The notes beneath the pieces were generated by a model. The model did no database searches and was not told the DNA's origin. It was given only the letters and a program-made list of their open reading frames with translations. This document shows positions 7,450 through 14,998 of a stretch of DNA of 64,000 bases, in pieces. A program made the translations under genes and the position numbers. The first letter of the stretch is position 1; every line of letters starts with the position of its first letter. This DNA is from Spirosoma pollinicola (GTDB taxonomy: Bacteria > Bacteroidota > Bacteroidia > Cytophagales > Spirosomataceae), in assembly GCF_002831565.1 (NCBI RefSeq), contig NZ_CP025096.1, positions 4,016,501 to 4,080,500 on the forward strand. Direction: 5' to 3'.

Positions 7450-9942
7450 CTACTGGCTCTTCAGGACTTTCGCCGGATTACTCCTTGCGGCTTTTAGTGT
7501 CTGCGATCCGATCATAATGAACGCGATCAGCAACACCGCCAGCAAGCCAACAAACAATTCGGCGACCTGTACAGGTGTGTGATATGGAAAATGGGTGAGT
7601 ACAACGTTTTCGAAGAAAAGGTACGTTATGGGCAAAGCTATGAGTGCCGATATCGACAGTAGTACGAGAAAGCCGCGACTCAATAAGAAAACAAGGTTGC
7701 CGGCGCTGGCGCCCATCACCTTGCGGATGCTTATCTCTTTCAGCCTTGTCTCGGTTGTGAATACCACCATGCCGAACAATCCCATCGACGCGATAGAAAT
7801 GGCGAGGAATGACAGGAAGCCAATGACTTTGATCATAGTGGAAAATTCGCTGTAAGCTTCTTCTATCGCTTCATCAAAGAATTGAGCCTGAAAAGGATGA
7901 ACAGCATCGACTTTCTTCCACTTGGATTCTATTCTGGACATGGTCGCCAGCATGTTGGTGCTTTGTATTTTGGCATTAATGACCGCTCTGTTTTCTGGTG
8001 TCCAGGGCATGAAGGCTACCGGCTCGATAAGGTTGTCGATCTTGCCATAGTGGAAGTCTTTCATTACACCAACAATGGTCATCCTGCGATTATGTACGTT
8101 GAAATTACTGAATGTGATCTCCTTCCCAATTGCCTTTTCGGGGTTGTTGCTGATGTTAAATCGTTTCAGGACCTGCTCGTTAACGATCACTTCGCTGACG
8201 GCTTCGGCTGTAGCAGGTCGCGTTTTAAAATTGCTCCCGGCAATAAGCTTGTACTCATGCAGAGCCAGATAATTCTCGTCGACGTTGTTTGTCAGGACCA
8301 GTGCAGAATCGCTCGAATTATTGTAGTGCATATATCCACCCCACGCGTTTCCTACACTGGTGACGATTAACGACCGGGACAGGGCAGTTACTTCCGGCAT
8401 TTCGCTCAGTTCCTTCAAAAATGCATCGGGCTTATTGCCCTGCATATTGATGTTCAGGATGTTTTCTGTGTTGAACCCCAGGTCGAACGCCAGTATGTTT
8501 TTATACTGTACGTAGCCGATGGCGGTTGTTGTTATGAAGATCAGGGTGAGTGTGTATTGAAGCACCACCAGGGTGCGTCTGCCGAACCGGTGTACCGGTG
8601 ATGTGGCCGGACCACGGCTGGCATTCCAGGCGGACACATTGTTGAGTGCATGGATCGCGCTGACTTTCGAAAAGAACAGGGCAGGCATGAAACCCGCAAT
8701 AACGCCAACCGTGACCGAAAAGGCGATAAAGGCGATGACCATAGCCGGACTAAGGTCGAGCTTCACCGTGCGTTGCATCTCCGGAGCCAGGTTTATCAGC
8801 TGCGGTCGCAATAGGAGGAACAGAAAAAAGGAAAGCACAAGTGCCATCAGGGAGATCATGATTGCCTCTGTGAGGAACTGTTGCCATATCTGGCTCTTTC
8901 CGGCACCAATTGCTTTGCGAAGACCAACTTCCTTGAAACGGCGCATGGCACGTGCCATCGAAAGATTGGTATAGTTGAAACAGGCCGACAAGATCACAAT
9001 GAGTGCAAGCCCGGCAAGTATCCAGAGCATACGGGGAGACATGTGAGGGCCCACAGACCCCGGACCACCCTCGGAGCGATGGAACTCTTCTCCGACCACG
9101 GTCTTGTATAAAGGCAGAAGCTCAAGTTGAATATTCGTGCTTTCTTCGGCAAGATTTTCGGACCTGGCAATGGCGTCGAGCTGCGCCTGAATTGACCCCA
9201 TGTTGGCGTTGTCTGGCAAGCGGAGGTATACGTAGTTTGCCCCCATGCTCGTCCAGTTCCTGTTGTTCCTGTTAAGCTGCTCGGCCGTCGATAGCGACAC
9301 CAGCGCTTCGAAGTGGATATGCGAAAAGAAGGGGACGTCCTTCATGACGCCGGTTACCTGATAGGCGAGTGTATCGAATTTAATCGCCTTACCGAGAGCA
9401 GATTTGTTGCCGAACAGCTTTTTGGCTGCCGTCTCTGTGAGCACGATCGAGAAAGGATCGTTCAGCGCCGTTTCGGGATTGCCTTCCAGCATTGGAAAGG
9501 TGAATACCCTGAACAGCGATGGCTCCGCCCAGAAGCCTTTGATGGGAATAATGGTACCACCAACGGTCGCATCCTGTGAAAAGTCATTACGCACGATAGC
9601 CACTTCTGCGCCGGTAATTTTCTGCCGGATCAGCTTTCCTGCCTTTATCGATGTAGTTGCAAACTTGTTTCCGGGCCGCGATCGGTCGGGCCGCGATCGG
9701 TCGGGCCGCGATCGGTCTGTCGTGGCCCGGCTTTGTTTACTACTGGCAGTTACTACGCTGGTGATGCGATAGATATGCTCGCCGTTTTGGTGAAACCTGT
9801 CGTATGAAAGCAGATCGAACATGAACGCGATCAGCAATAACCCGACAGACATACTGATGGCAAGGCCAACGATACTGATGAACGAGAACAGCTTGTTGCG
9901 CATTAAGTTGCGTGCCGATGTTTTAATGTAGCTTCCAACCAT
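7450..9942 (-). CDS. MacB/FtsX-like ABC permease with a DRSRP repeat insert
   Basis: The 830-residue permease has TM1 (about 20-42), a long periplasmic domain, three TM helices with KEVGLRKAIGAG near residue 335, a linker TM (about 470), a second periplasmic domain and a final three-TM bundle. In the second coupling motif the usual KEIGVRK is KEISIRKVMGAS (near 732), a Gly-to-Ser change. It ends NPAKVLKSQ and not the SLRSE of most other copies. Residues about 76-90 are a low-complexity DRSRP triplicate encoded by a 15-bp tandem repeat, in the first periplasmic domain. There is no ATPase domain. It starts 73 bp after the 98-residue ORF and is probably co-transcribed with it. Confidence 0.9.
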   Translation of the reverse strand: MVGSYIKTSARNLMRNKLFSFISIVGLAISMSVGLLLIAFMFDLLSYDRFHQNGEHIYRITSVVTASSKQSRATTDRSRPDRSRPDRSRPGNKFATTSIKAGKLIRQKITGAEVAIVRNDFSQDATVGGTIIPIKGFWAEPSLFRVFTFPMLEGNPETALNDPFSIVLTETAAKKLFGNKSALGKAIKFDTLAYQVTGVMKDVPFFSHIHFEALVSLSTAEQLNRNNRNWTSMGANYVYLRLPDNANMGSIQAQLDAIARSENLAEESTNIQLELLPLYKTVVGEEFHRSEGGPGSVGPHMSPRMLWILAGLALIVILSACFNYTNLSMARAMRRFKEVGLRKAIGAGKSQIWQQFLTEAIMISLMALVLSFFLFLLLRPQLINLAPEMQRTVKLDLSPAMVIAFIAFSVTVGVIAGFMPALFFSKVSAIHALNNVSAWNASRGPATSPVHRFGRRTLVVLQYTLTLIFITTTAIGYVQYKNILAFDLGFNTENILNINMQGNKPDAFLKELSEMPEVTALSRSLIVTSVGNAWGGYMHYNNSSDSALVLTNNVDENYLALHEYKLIAGSNFKTRPATAEAVSEVIVNEQVLKRFNISNNPEKAIGKEITFSNFNVHNRRMTIVGVMKDFHYGKIDNLIEPVAFMPWTPENRAVINAKIQSTNMLATMSRIESKWKKVDAVHPFQAQFFDEAIEEAYSEFSTMIKVIGFLSFLAISIASMGLFGMVVFTTETRLKEISIRKVMGASAGNLVFLLSRGFLVLLSISALIALPITYLFFENVVLTHFPYHTPVQVAELFVGLLAVLLIAFIMIGSQTLKAARSNPAKVLKSQ
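9673..9717. repeat. Three 15-bp tandem repeats inside a permease gene
   Basis: The unit GGGCCGCGATCGGTC occurs three times in a row without mismatch. Each unit contains the palindrome CGATCG, and because 15 is a multiple of three it adds five residues (DRSRP) per copy without breaking the frame. Copy number could vary by slippage. Confidence 0.95.
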
Positions 9943-10015
9943 GATCCAGATGATAAAAAGGTTGACAAATGTTGACGTTCGTACTGATCAGATAAGAGAT
10001 GCTTTTAAAAATCGC

Positions 10016-10312
10016 CTAGCAGGAGGCCCGTAATAGCGCTCGCTGTTTGGCCAGATCCTCTTTTTTGACGAAGGTAATGGGTACAAAATCGTCGGTTGGA
10101 GAGCCAATGTAGTAGAGCGTCCAGTCGCGGTCGTAGTCGGCCAGGAGCTGCTGGATGCACTCAACCCGGTCGAAGGTGGGCACCCGGCAGTCGCCCCAGT
10201 AGAAAAGCTCAACGCGGTAATGCAGTGCCTGTTTCTGCCCGTTGATTGTCACGTCGATTTCAATGTCCTGCTTACCGGGCAGTGAGGAAATGGGTATAGC
10301 GATGTATGACAT
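10016..10312 (-). CDS. 98-residue protein of unknown function
   Basis: A 98-residue soluble protein starting MSYIAIPISSLPG at the ATG at 10312. It shows alternating beta-strand character at the N-terminus (IEIDVTINGQKQALHYRVELF), a YWGDCR segment, and a charged helical C-terminus (VKKEDLAKQRALL). No signal peptide, membrane helix or known motif was recognised. It sits between a permease stump and the permease at 7450, on the same strand, so it is likely part of the sigma-54-driven unit. Because it is compact, has a normal amino-acid balance and fits the operon, I consider it a real gene; the function is unknown. Confidence 0.7.
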   Translation of the reverse strand: MSYIAIPISSLPGKQDIEIDVTINGQKQALHYRVELFYWGDCRVPTFDRVECIQQLLADYDRDWTLYYIGSPTDDFVPITFVKKEDLAKQRALLRASC

Positions 10313-10342
10313 AGTTTTAGGAGAAAGGATACGTACATAAGG

Positions 10343-10460
10343 TTAATCATTTCTAAGGCTGATTGCCGGATTCGTCAGTGCAGTTCGGTAGGTTCGCCAG
10401 CCAATGGTCAACCCGCCGAGCAGGAGCATGGTACTGAAACAAAGGCCCAGGGTACCGACG
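10343..10460 (-). pseudogene. C-terminal stump of a MacB/FtsX-like permease
   Basis: Reading down from the stop at 10343-10345 gives a last TM helix (LGLCFSTMLLLGGLTIGWR) followed by TALTNPAISLRND, the same layout as the NPVKSLRSE tails of the intact permeases. Nothing homologous precedes it: immediately upstream is a half palindrome (10461-10474) and then the sigma-54 promoter. About 760 residues are missing. The only nearby ATG (10496) is in another frame, so the stump is not expected to be translated. Confidence 0.88.
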
Positions 10461-10474
10461 CAAAGTATTGCCGG
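10461..10474. repeat. Half of the CAAAGTATTGCCGG palindrome
   Basis: This 14-bp sequence is identical to one arm of the complete palindrome at 30203-30241. The partner arm is absent here; the sequence runs directly into the permease stump on one side and into the promoter region on the other, marking the deletion joint. Confidence 0.8.
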
Positions 10475-10500
10475 TCCGCCGGTGCGGTCTATACATGCGC

Positions 10501-10515
10501 CCAAATGTTGTACCA
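10501..10515 (-). promoter_or_regulatory. Sigma-54 (-24/-12) promoter 1
   Basis: On the minus strand TGGTAC (10515-10510), five bases, then TTGG (10504-10501). The spacing equals the sigma-54 consensus TGGCAC-N5-TTGC. It has the same relation to a pair of upstream palindromes as the four other copies in this window. It would transcribe the permease stump, the 98-residue ORF and the permeases at 7450 and 4726. Confidence 0.8.
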
Positions 10516-10567
10516 ATAATATAAATATCTGTTATTCAAGTAGATAATAGGGTAAATGAACGTCCAT

Positions 10568-10604
10568 TGTCCGCAATCGGACAGTGGACGTTCATTTGTG
10601 GACA
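10568..10604. promoter_or_regulatory. Paired activator sites of promoter 1
   Basis: Proximal palindrome TGTCC-N6-GGACA at 10568-10583 and a weaker second copy CGTTC-N6-GGACA at 10589-10604, 21 bp apart. The proximal site begins 53 bp upstream of the -24 box. Here only, the proximal site is buried in a 42-bp near-perfect dyad (10555-10573 with 10578-10596, one mismatch). Confidence 0.75.
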
Positions 10605-10622
10605 GGGAAATTTTGGGGCTAA

Positions 10623-10650
10623 AAACAGTGCTCTTTCTATCAAGAAAGCT
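10623..10650 (-). terminator. Weak terminator after the serine hydrolase
   Basis: A short stem (CTTTCT 10633-10638 with AGAAAG 10643-10648) is followed on the minus strand by a run of five T. It sits just after the stop codon at 10656. Confidence 0.4.
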
Positions 10651-10655
10651 GTTCC

Positions 10656-11828
10656 TTAATTTGGTAACATGACCGCTCGTTCGTCGAGGGTTTTGGCGAT
10701 CTGGTTGGCCAGTGTCGTTGTGCGGGAGGCCGTCATGCGGTCGCACTCATTAGACAGCACGACGATACCCATGTTAAGCTCGGGGTAGTTGACGCACAAG
10801 CTGCTGAAACCGGGAATGTTGCCGTCCTGCCAGATAGCCCGGTAGTTGGCAACGTTGCGTATTTGCCAGTTCAATCCAGCCGAATACCGTTTTTCATCAC
10901 CCCAGGTTGGCCGGTGAGTCAGCTTTGCCGCTTCATCCTGTTCCGCCACATTCCATTGAATGTAGTTGAGCATGTCGGCTACTGTCGATTTCAGGGCACC
11001 CGCTCCCTGAAGCTGATCGGGGCTATTCGGCATCTGGACACCGGTGCAGTTGTAGCCCTTTATAAAACGAGTCTGGTCGGCGGGCGTCAGGGTAATCTTC
11101 GTGTCATTCATTGCCAGTGGCTGGGTTATTTTCAGGCGTACCAACTCCTCGAAAGACATGTTGTATACGCTCTCCAGAATATATCCCAGCAACTGTGCCC
11201 CCGAATTGGAGTAGTTGAAGGTAGACCCCGGTGTACTGAAGAGCCTGACTTTATGAAGATCGGTAAAGAAGTCATTCCGGGAGTAATTTTGCAGAAGCTC
11301 ACTGGCAATGGCCGACGAGGGTACGCTTGTATCGGCAAAGGCATCCGGGCGATTTGGCAACAAAAAGGGCAAACCTGAGCGGTGATTGATTAAGTGGAAA
11401 AGCCGAATGGGTTGCCCCTGATAGTCCAGATTGGGGTAACTGCCTGTCAGGTATTTCCGGATGTCATCGCCCAGGCCAACCTTTTTTTCGACGACAGCCT
11501 GAGCCAGCAAGGTACCCGTAATAGTCTTGGTAATGGACGCAATTGGATAGATCGTTTGGTCTGTTGGTAGTTGCTGAATCCCTTTTTCGACCGTCCCATA
11601 ATTGTAGACATACGTTTGTCCGTCCTTAAAAATCCCAATCGACAGGCCGACGGCCTGCGGAGTTGACATAAACTGTTGAGCAGCCTGTTCAACAACAGCG
11701 TCGACAGGATTCTTCAGCGGGTTATCTGATGGGGCTTTTTTCAGCAACGCAGGCAGCACCGGCGATTGTTTTGGATAAACAAGGGCCGCTGGAAACAGCA
11801 AAAGAGTGGAGATAAGCCAGGCATTCAT
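10656..11828 (-). CDS. Secreted serine hydrolase (beta-lactamase class C-like)
   Basis: The 390-residue protein starts at the ATG at 11828, which begins a signal peptide (MNAWLISTLLLFPAALVYP); a start at 11876 would prefix 16 charged residues. It has the class C/EstB fold motifs: SxxK in YPIASITKTITG (nucleophile Ser), Y-x-N as YSN in FNYSNSGAQLLGYIL, and a gatekeeping GLNWQ...GxxxPGFSS segment near the C-terminus in place of KTG. Proteins like this in Bacteroidota are usually penicillin-binding-protein-like peptidases or esterases, acting in the periplasm; real beta-lactamase activity is not implied. It follows a deleted gene of the same superfamily (11905-12263), suggesting an old tandem pair. 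Confidence 0.88.
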   Translation of the reverse strand: MNAWLISTLLLFPAALVYPKQSPVLPALLKKAPSDNPLKNPVDAVVEQAAQQFMSTPQAVGLSIGIFKDGQTYVYNYGTVEKGIQQLPTDQTIYPIASITKTITGTLLAQAVVEKKVGLGDDIRKYLTGSYPNLDYQGQPIRLFHLINHRSGLPFLLPNRPDAFADTSVPSSAIASELLQNYSRNDFFTDLHKVRLFSTPGSTFNYSNSGAQLLGYILESVYNMSFEELVRLKITQPLAMNDTKITLTPADQTRFIKGYNCTGVQMPNSPDQLQGAGALKSTVADMLNYIQWNVAEQDEAAKLTHRPTWGDEKRYSAGLNWQIRNVANYRAIWQDGNIPGFSSLCVNYPELNMGIVVLSNECDRMTASRTTTLANQIAKTLDERAVMLPN

Positions 11829-11904
11829 GGGGAGTCGTCTGGTTTTAAGTTTGTCAATAGATGCAAGTTTGAGCAAACAGGTTGCGTCTCAGGCTGTACC
11901 TTAC

Positions 11905-12263
11905 TTACTTTTCGGCTTTTTTTAAGTACGCTATCGCATTCGTATTTCCTGGGTTCAGGGCTAGTGACTCCTTAGAATTCCTGATAGCCAGCACCCGATT
12001 CCCAAGGCGGTCATAGGTCTCGGCCAAGCAAAACCATATGATCGGCTGAATACCAGATGCCCATGCTGGACAACGGCAACCTGCATGCCCGGAATGCCAA
12101 GCTGACTTAGCTGACCACGCAAAAATTTGTCAAGCGCATCCGCCGATTTTTGCGGGGCGACAGAGGAAGTAGACGGAGCAGGGCGGTTCTGCCCAAAGCT
12201 GAACGTAAGCGTGGCGACCAATCCTAACAAACAGGTAGCCAGTCTACATAAATTCGCAGCCAT
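11905..12263 (-). pseudogene. Serine hydrolase with TPR tail, internally deleted
   Basis: The first part, from the ATG at 12263, gives a signal peptide (LCRLATCLLGLVATLTFSFGQ) and the start of a beta-lactamase-fold domain (LGIPGMQVAVVQHGHLVFSRSYGF). The frame then shifts. In another frame the sequence continues as LAETYDRLGNRVLAIRNSKE and SLALNPGNTNAIAYLKKAEK with a stop at 11905, the typical C-terminal TPR tail of such hydrolases. The whole catalytic core (SxxK, YxN) has been lost by a deletion near 12030. It lies 5 bp after the upstream DUF4097 gene. Confidence 0.85.
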
Positions 12264-12268
12264 ACTGA

Positions 12269-13222
12269 TTATTTTGCTTTGCGGATGTAAATATTGCCGT
12301 TCATGTTTTTCATCATGACTTCCGGGCCACCCCCGTTAATTTTGCCGTAGACCCACTCGTCAATCTTCACCTGGTACATGCCCGACTGACTCGTGCGGTT
12401 CACTTTGGGCTGGTTTTTATCCACGTCGATATCGAAGTCGCTGAAGATATCACCCCGGTCGGTTTTGAGTTTACTATTCGCTTTCACGCTGGCCGGAAAC
12501 GTTACGTCGACGTTGCCGTTCAGTGTAGAAAATGCCATGGGTGTATCTGAATTAATGGCTTTGAACGTAGCAATTAAATCTCCGTTTACCGTATTAGCCA
12601 CGGCTGACCCTGCGATGTTCGTCAGGTGGATGTATCCGTTCACGTTCGTGGCTTCCAGCGTCCCATTCACATTCTCGACCTCAATTGTGCCGTTATTTAT
12701 TGTGCTGACCTTGAGCGAAAAACGCTGGGGTACTTTGATGGTCAGATCGACCGGCTGCTTCATTGTGTTCGCATGAATGTTCACCGTATTGTTTTTCTCT
12801 TCAGCACTAACATCGATTGGCGTTCCCGTAGCAATGCGTTTCATGCCGTTTGAGGATTGATCAGAGCGGTCATCGTCGTCGCGTTTGCCGCGTTTTGGGC
12901 TGGTGGTAATATCGATCACGACATCTTTACCGCTATAGCCAACGACATGAATAGACCCGTTGATAAGTCCCACACGCAGGTTGCCGGGTTTAGATGGATC
13001 ACTTAACGGAACAACTAACTGCTCTTTTACTTCGTTTTGAGCAGCTACTGGCCGGACGAGAGAAAGAAGGCAAATGAATAATGAATAATGAATAATGGAT
13101 AATGGATAATGAAAAATGGCTAATGCCTTAGCGGGACCGTGATTTGTCATTGACGACTGTTCATTATTCATTATCCATTTTTCATTAGTAGCCAGTGCGG
13201 TGGTAAGTGTGTGTGCTTTCAT
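12269..13222 (-). CDS. Secreted DUF4097-type protein with a repeat in its signal region
   Basis: A 317-residue exported protein of the DUF4097 group: after cleavage near VAAQ (residue 62) comes LRVGLINGSIHVVGYSGKDV, then strand repeats of the form NGTIEVENVNGTLEATNVNG and GYIHLTNIAGSAVANTVNGD, and a C-terminal INGGGPEVMMKNMNGNIYIRK. The ATG at 13222 overlaps the stop of the preceding gene by one base (TGATG), which supports this start and implies translational coupling. The N-terminus is abnormally long: residues about 11-50 are encoded by an AATGAATAATG-type palindromic repeat, part of which now supplies the hydrophobic core of the signal peptide. It is the last intact gene of the sigma/anti-sigma operon. 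Function unknown, probably envelope. Confidence 0.85.
   Translation of the reverse strand: MKAHTLTTALATNEKWIMNNEQSSMTNHGPAKALAIFHYPLSIIHYSLFICLLSLVRPVAAQNEVKEQLVVPLSDPSKPGNLRVGLINGSIHVVGYSGKDVVIDITTSPKRGKRDDDDRSDQSSNGMKRIATGTPIDVSAEEKNNTVNIHANTMKQPVDLTIKVPQRFSLKVSTINNGTIEVENVNGTLEATNVNGYIHLTNIAGSAVANTVNGDLIATFKAINSDTPMAFSTLNGNVDVTFPASVKANSKLKTDRGDIFSDFDIDVDKNQPKVNRTSQSGMYQVKIDEWVYGKINGGGPEVMMKNMNGNIYIRKAK
13075..13189. repeat. AATGAATAATG-type inverted repeat inside a coding region
   Basis: About five 7-bp-like units (AATGAAT/AATGGAT) run from 13075 to 13112 and are mirrored by TCATTATTCATTATCCATTT and TTCATTAG at 13161-13188. The element lies wholly in frame within the signal-peptide region of the gene starting at 13222. 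Confidence 0.85.
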
Positions 13223-14088
13223 CAGGATTGTTTTTTAATGTAAATGCTTCCGTTAAATGTTTCGAACTTGAAGGTCTTACCGCCTTTGCCAATGCGAATG
13301 GCGGTGTTTTTATTGATTTTGTAAACCGTACCCTCGCTGGTTTTCTGCGTTGTTTTGATCGCTTGTACGGGCAAGACTTCGGTGTCGGGAAAGTCGGTAA
13401 AGAACTTGCCCTGGAAAGTTTTGAACTGTAAATCGGCCGATAGATTGGCCGGGTAACTTACGTTGATATTACCGTTGAGGGTGTAATACGACGAGTTCTC
13501 GGGCGGGTTGGCTACGTAGTCGACGTCGAGATTGCCGTTGATGGTATGGGCGTCGGTGGTGCCTTTCACGTTTGTGAGGGTAATGGCACCGTTCACGTTA
13601 CGCGCCCTTAACGAACCTTCTACATCGTTGACCGACACGTTGCCCCGGTTCACCGTCGATGCGACAAGGTTTATCCGGTTTGGAACTTTTACCGTAAAGT
13701 TGAGGGTGAAATCATAGTCATTATCCCGGTTTCGGTCATTGTCCCGATTCCAGTTGCGTCGGGGTCGCGAATCGAAAGGTTCGGCGATGTAAACGATAAT
13801 GCTATCGCCCTGCTGTTCGAACTTGAGCTGGAATTCCTTTTTGCCAAACTCCAGACCCTGGTTGCTTTTGGCGGTAATCGACTTATCGACTTCCAACACC
13901 ACCTTATCGCCCGAATACCCTTCGACTTTGATAAAGCCGTTGACATTGTAGATGGCCAGCACACTGCCGGTGGCTTTCGGCACCGTAAATTCTTTACTGA
14001 TGTGCTCCTTGAATTCCTGGGCGGTGGCTGGCGATTGGGCACAAGAGAGCACCAGCCCCGCCAGAATGGGGATTAGTAATAGTTTCAT
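13222..14088 (-). CDS. DUF4097-type secreted protein or lipoprotein
   Basis: A 288-residue exported protein beginning MKLLLIPILAGLVLSCAQS, with a possible lipobox (LVLSC, Cys16). The mature part has the DUF4097 strand ladder: VLAIYNVNGFIKVEGYSGDKV, VSTVNRGNVSVNDVEGSL in spirit (LVASTVNRGNVSV), RARNVNGAITLTNVKG, TDAHTINGNLDVDY and a C-terminal FETFNGSIYIKKQS. An Asp/Arg/Asn-rich stretch (RNWNRDNDRNRDNDYD, about 110-125) interrupts it. It is 70 bp after the anti-sigma gene and overlaps the next DUF4097 gene by one base, so the two are probably made together in the ECF sigma operon. Role in the envelope is inferred. Confidence 0.85.
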   Translation of the reverse strand: MKLLLIPILAGLVLSCAQSPATAQEFKEHISKEFTVPKATGSVLAIYNVNGFIKVEGYSGDKVVLEVDKSITAKSNQGLEFGKKEFQLKFEQQGDSIIVYIAEPFDSRPRRNWNRDNDRNRDNDYDFTLNFTVKVPNRINLVASTVNRGNVSVNDVEGSLRARNVNGAITLTNVKGTTDAHTINGNLDVDYVANPPENSSYYTLNGNINVSYPANLSADLQFKTFQGKFFTDFPDTEVLPVQAIKTTQKTSEGTVYKINKNTAIRIGKGGKTFKFETFNGSIYIKKQS

Positions 14089-14105
14089 ATAGCGAAAGAG
14101 TGAAG

Positions 14106-14159
14106 AGTGAAAGAGCGAAACGAGGAAGATGTGGTGGGAGCGGCTAACGCTCTTTCACT
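14106..14159. repeat. Hairpin with AGTGAAAGAGCG arms
   Basis: Two perfect 12-bp arms (14106-14117 and 14148-14159) separated by 30 nt, in the 70-bp gap between the anti-sigma gene and the DUF4097 gene. It could attenuate or stabilise the operon transcript; there is no T-run. Confidence 0.7.
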
Positions 14160-14998
14160 TAGGATAAATCCTTTATACTTTGTTCGATTTTGCCCTTTAC
14201 CAGGTGATTTAGATTATCGTCATGGAGGAGTTGCCGGAGGGGTTTGATGGACCGCTTCTCCTGCAATTTCACCATCACATCGGCTAACGCTGACTGGACC
14301 AACGGCGATTCCTGCCGGGCAATCGACTGAACCAATCCTTCGCGTACCGTTGCCTTATCAGCTAGTTTGGCCAGTGCTTCCAGCGTAACCAGACGCACAT
14401 TAACGTTATCGTCGTTGTTGAGAGTTGTTAATAAAGCCTCAACAACCTTATCATCCACGCTATTGATCTCTTCCGTATAACTCACCGCCCGAAGCCGTTC
14501 CGAAGCCGACGGATTTTCCAGCAGCGAGAGCATCATCATCTGGCGCATGTCCTGTACCTGATTCGAGAGCGTGTCAATCTGCTGTTGCTGAAGCGCTACG
14601 GTCGTGGTGCCGGGGGTACGGAACCAGTATCCGGCCGCTATGCCCACAACCAGTAAAGCAAAACTATAGGCCAGCCGAACCGCAGACTGAGGTACCCAAA
14701 GTGACCGTAATTTTTTCAACAGCCCATCAAATACACCTTCGTTCTGCGTCTGCACGGTATCCTTATACGTATCGAGCATGGCGTGAAACCGTACCCGCGC
14801 TGTTTCGCCGGGTTCTGGTGTAGGCAGGTTGCTCATCAATTGCCAAAGCTGGCGGCTGGATTCGGCTTCGGCCTGACAAGCCGGACATTGGGCCAGATGA
14901 TTTTCCAGGCTGGCCCGTTCGGCATCAGTCAACTGATTGCTTAACCAGTCGGCAAGCTGTCTGGTTGTCTGTTCACAGTTTATGAGCTGTCCGTTCAT
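14159..14998 (-). CDS. Zinc-finger anti-sigma factor with HEAT-like tail
   Basis: The 279-residue protein has an N-terminal zf-HC2 anti-sigma domain (Cys8; HLAQCPAC at about 34-41), a cytoplasmic linker, one TM helix (LAYSFALLVVGIAAGYWF, about 112-129), and a C-terminal domain of helical HEAT-like repeats (DDNVNVRLVTLEALAKLAD; SPLVQSALADVMVKLQ; about 180-265). The anti-sigma domain should bind the sigma factor encoded by the overlapping upstream gene and hold it at the membrane; the periplasmic HEAT-like part could sense a partner. It overlaps the sigma gene by 26 bp, a clear sign of coupled synthesis. The next genes are two DUF4097 proteins. Confidence 0.9.
   Translation of the reverse strand: MNGQLINCEQTTRQLADWLSNQLTDAERASLENHLAQCPACQAEAESSRQLWQLMSNLPTPEPGETARVRFHAMLDTYKDTVQTQNEGVFDGLLKKLRSLWVPQSAVRLAYSFALLVVGIAAGYWFRTPGTTTVALQQQQIDTLSNQVQDMRQMMMLSLLENPSASERLRAVSYTEEINSVDDKVVEALLTTLNNDDNVNVRLVTLEALAKLADKATVREGLVQSIARQESPLVQSALADVMVKLQEKRSIKPLRQLLHDDNLNHLVKGKIEQSIKDLS

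Noticed and set aside
9673..9717. Possible CRISPR-like repeat
   Set aside because: Units are directly adjacent without spacers, lie in a coding frame and number only three.
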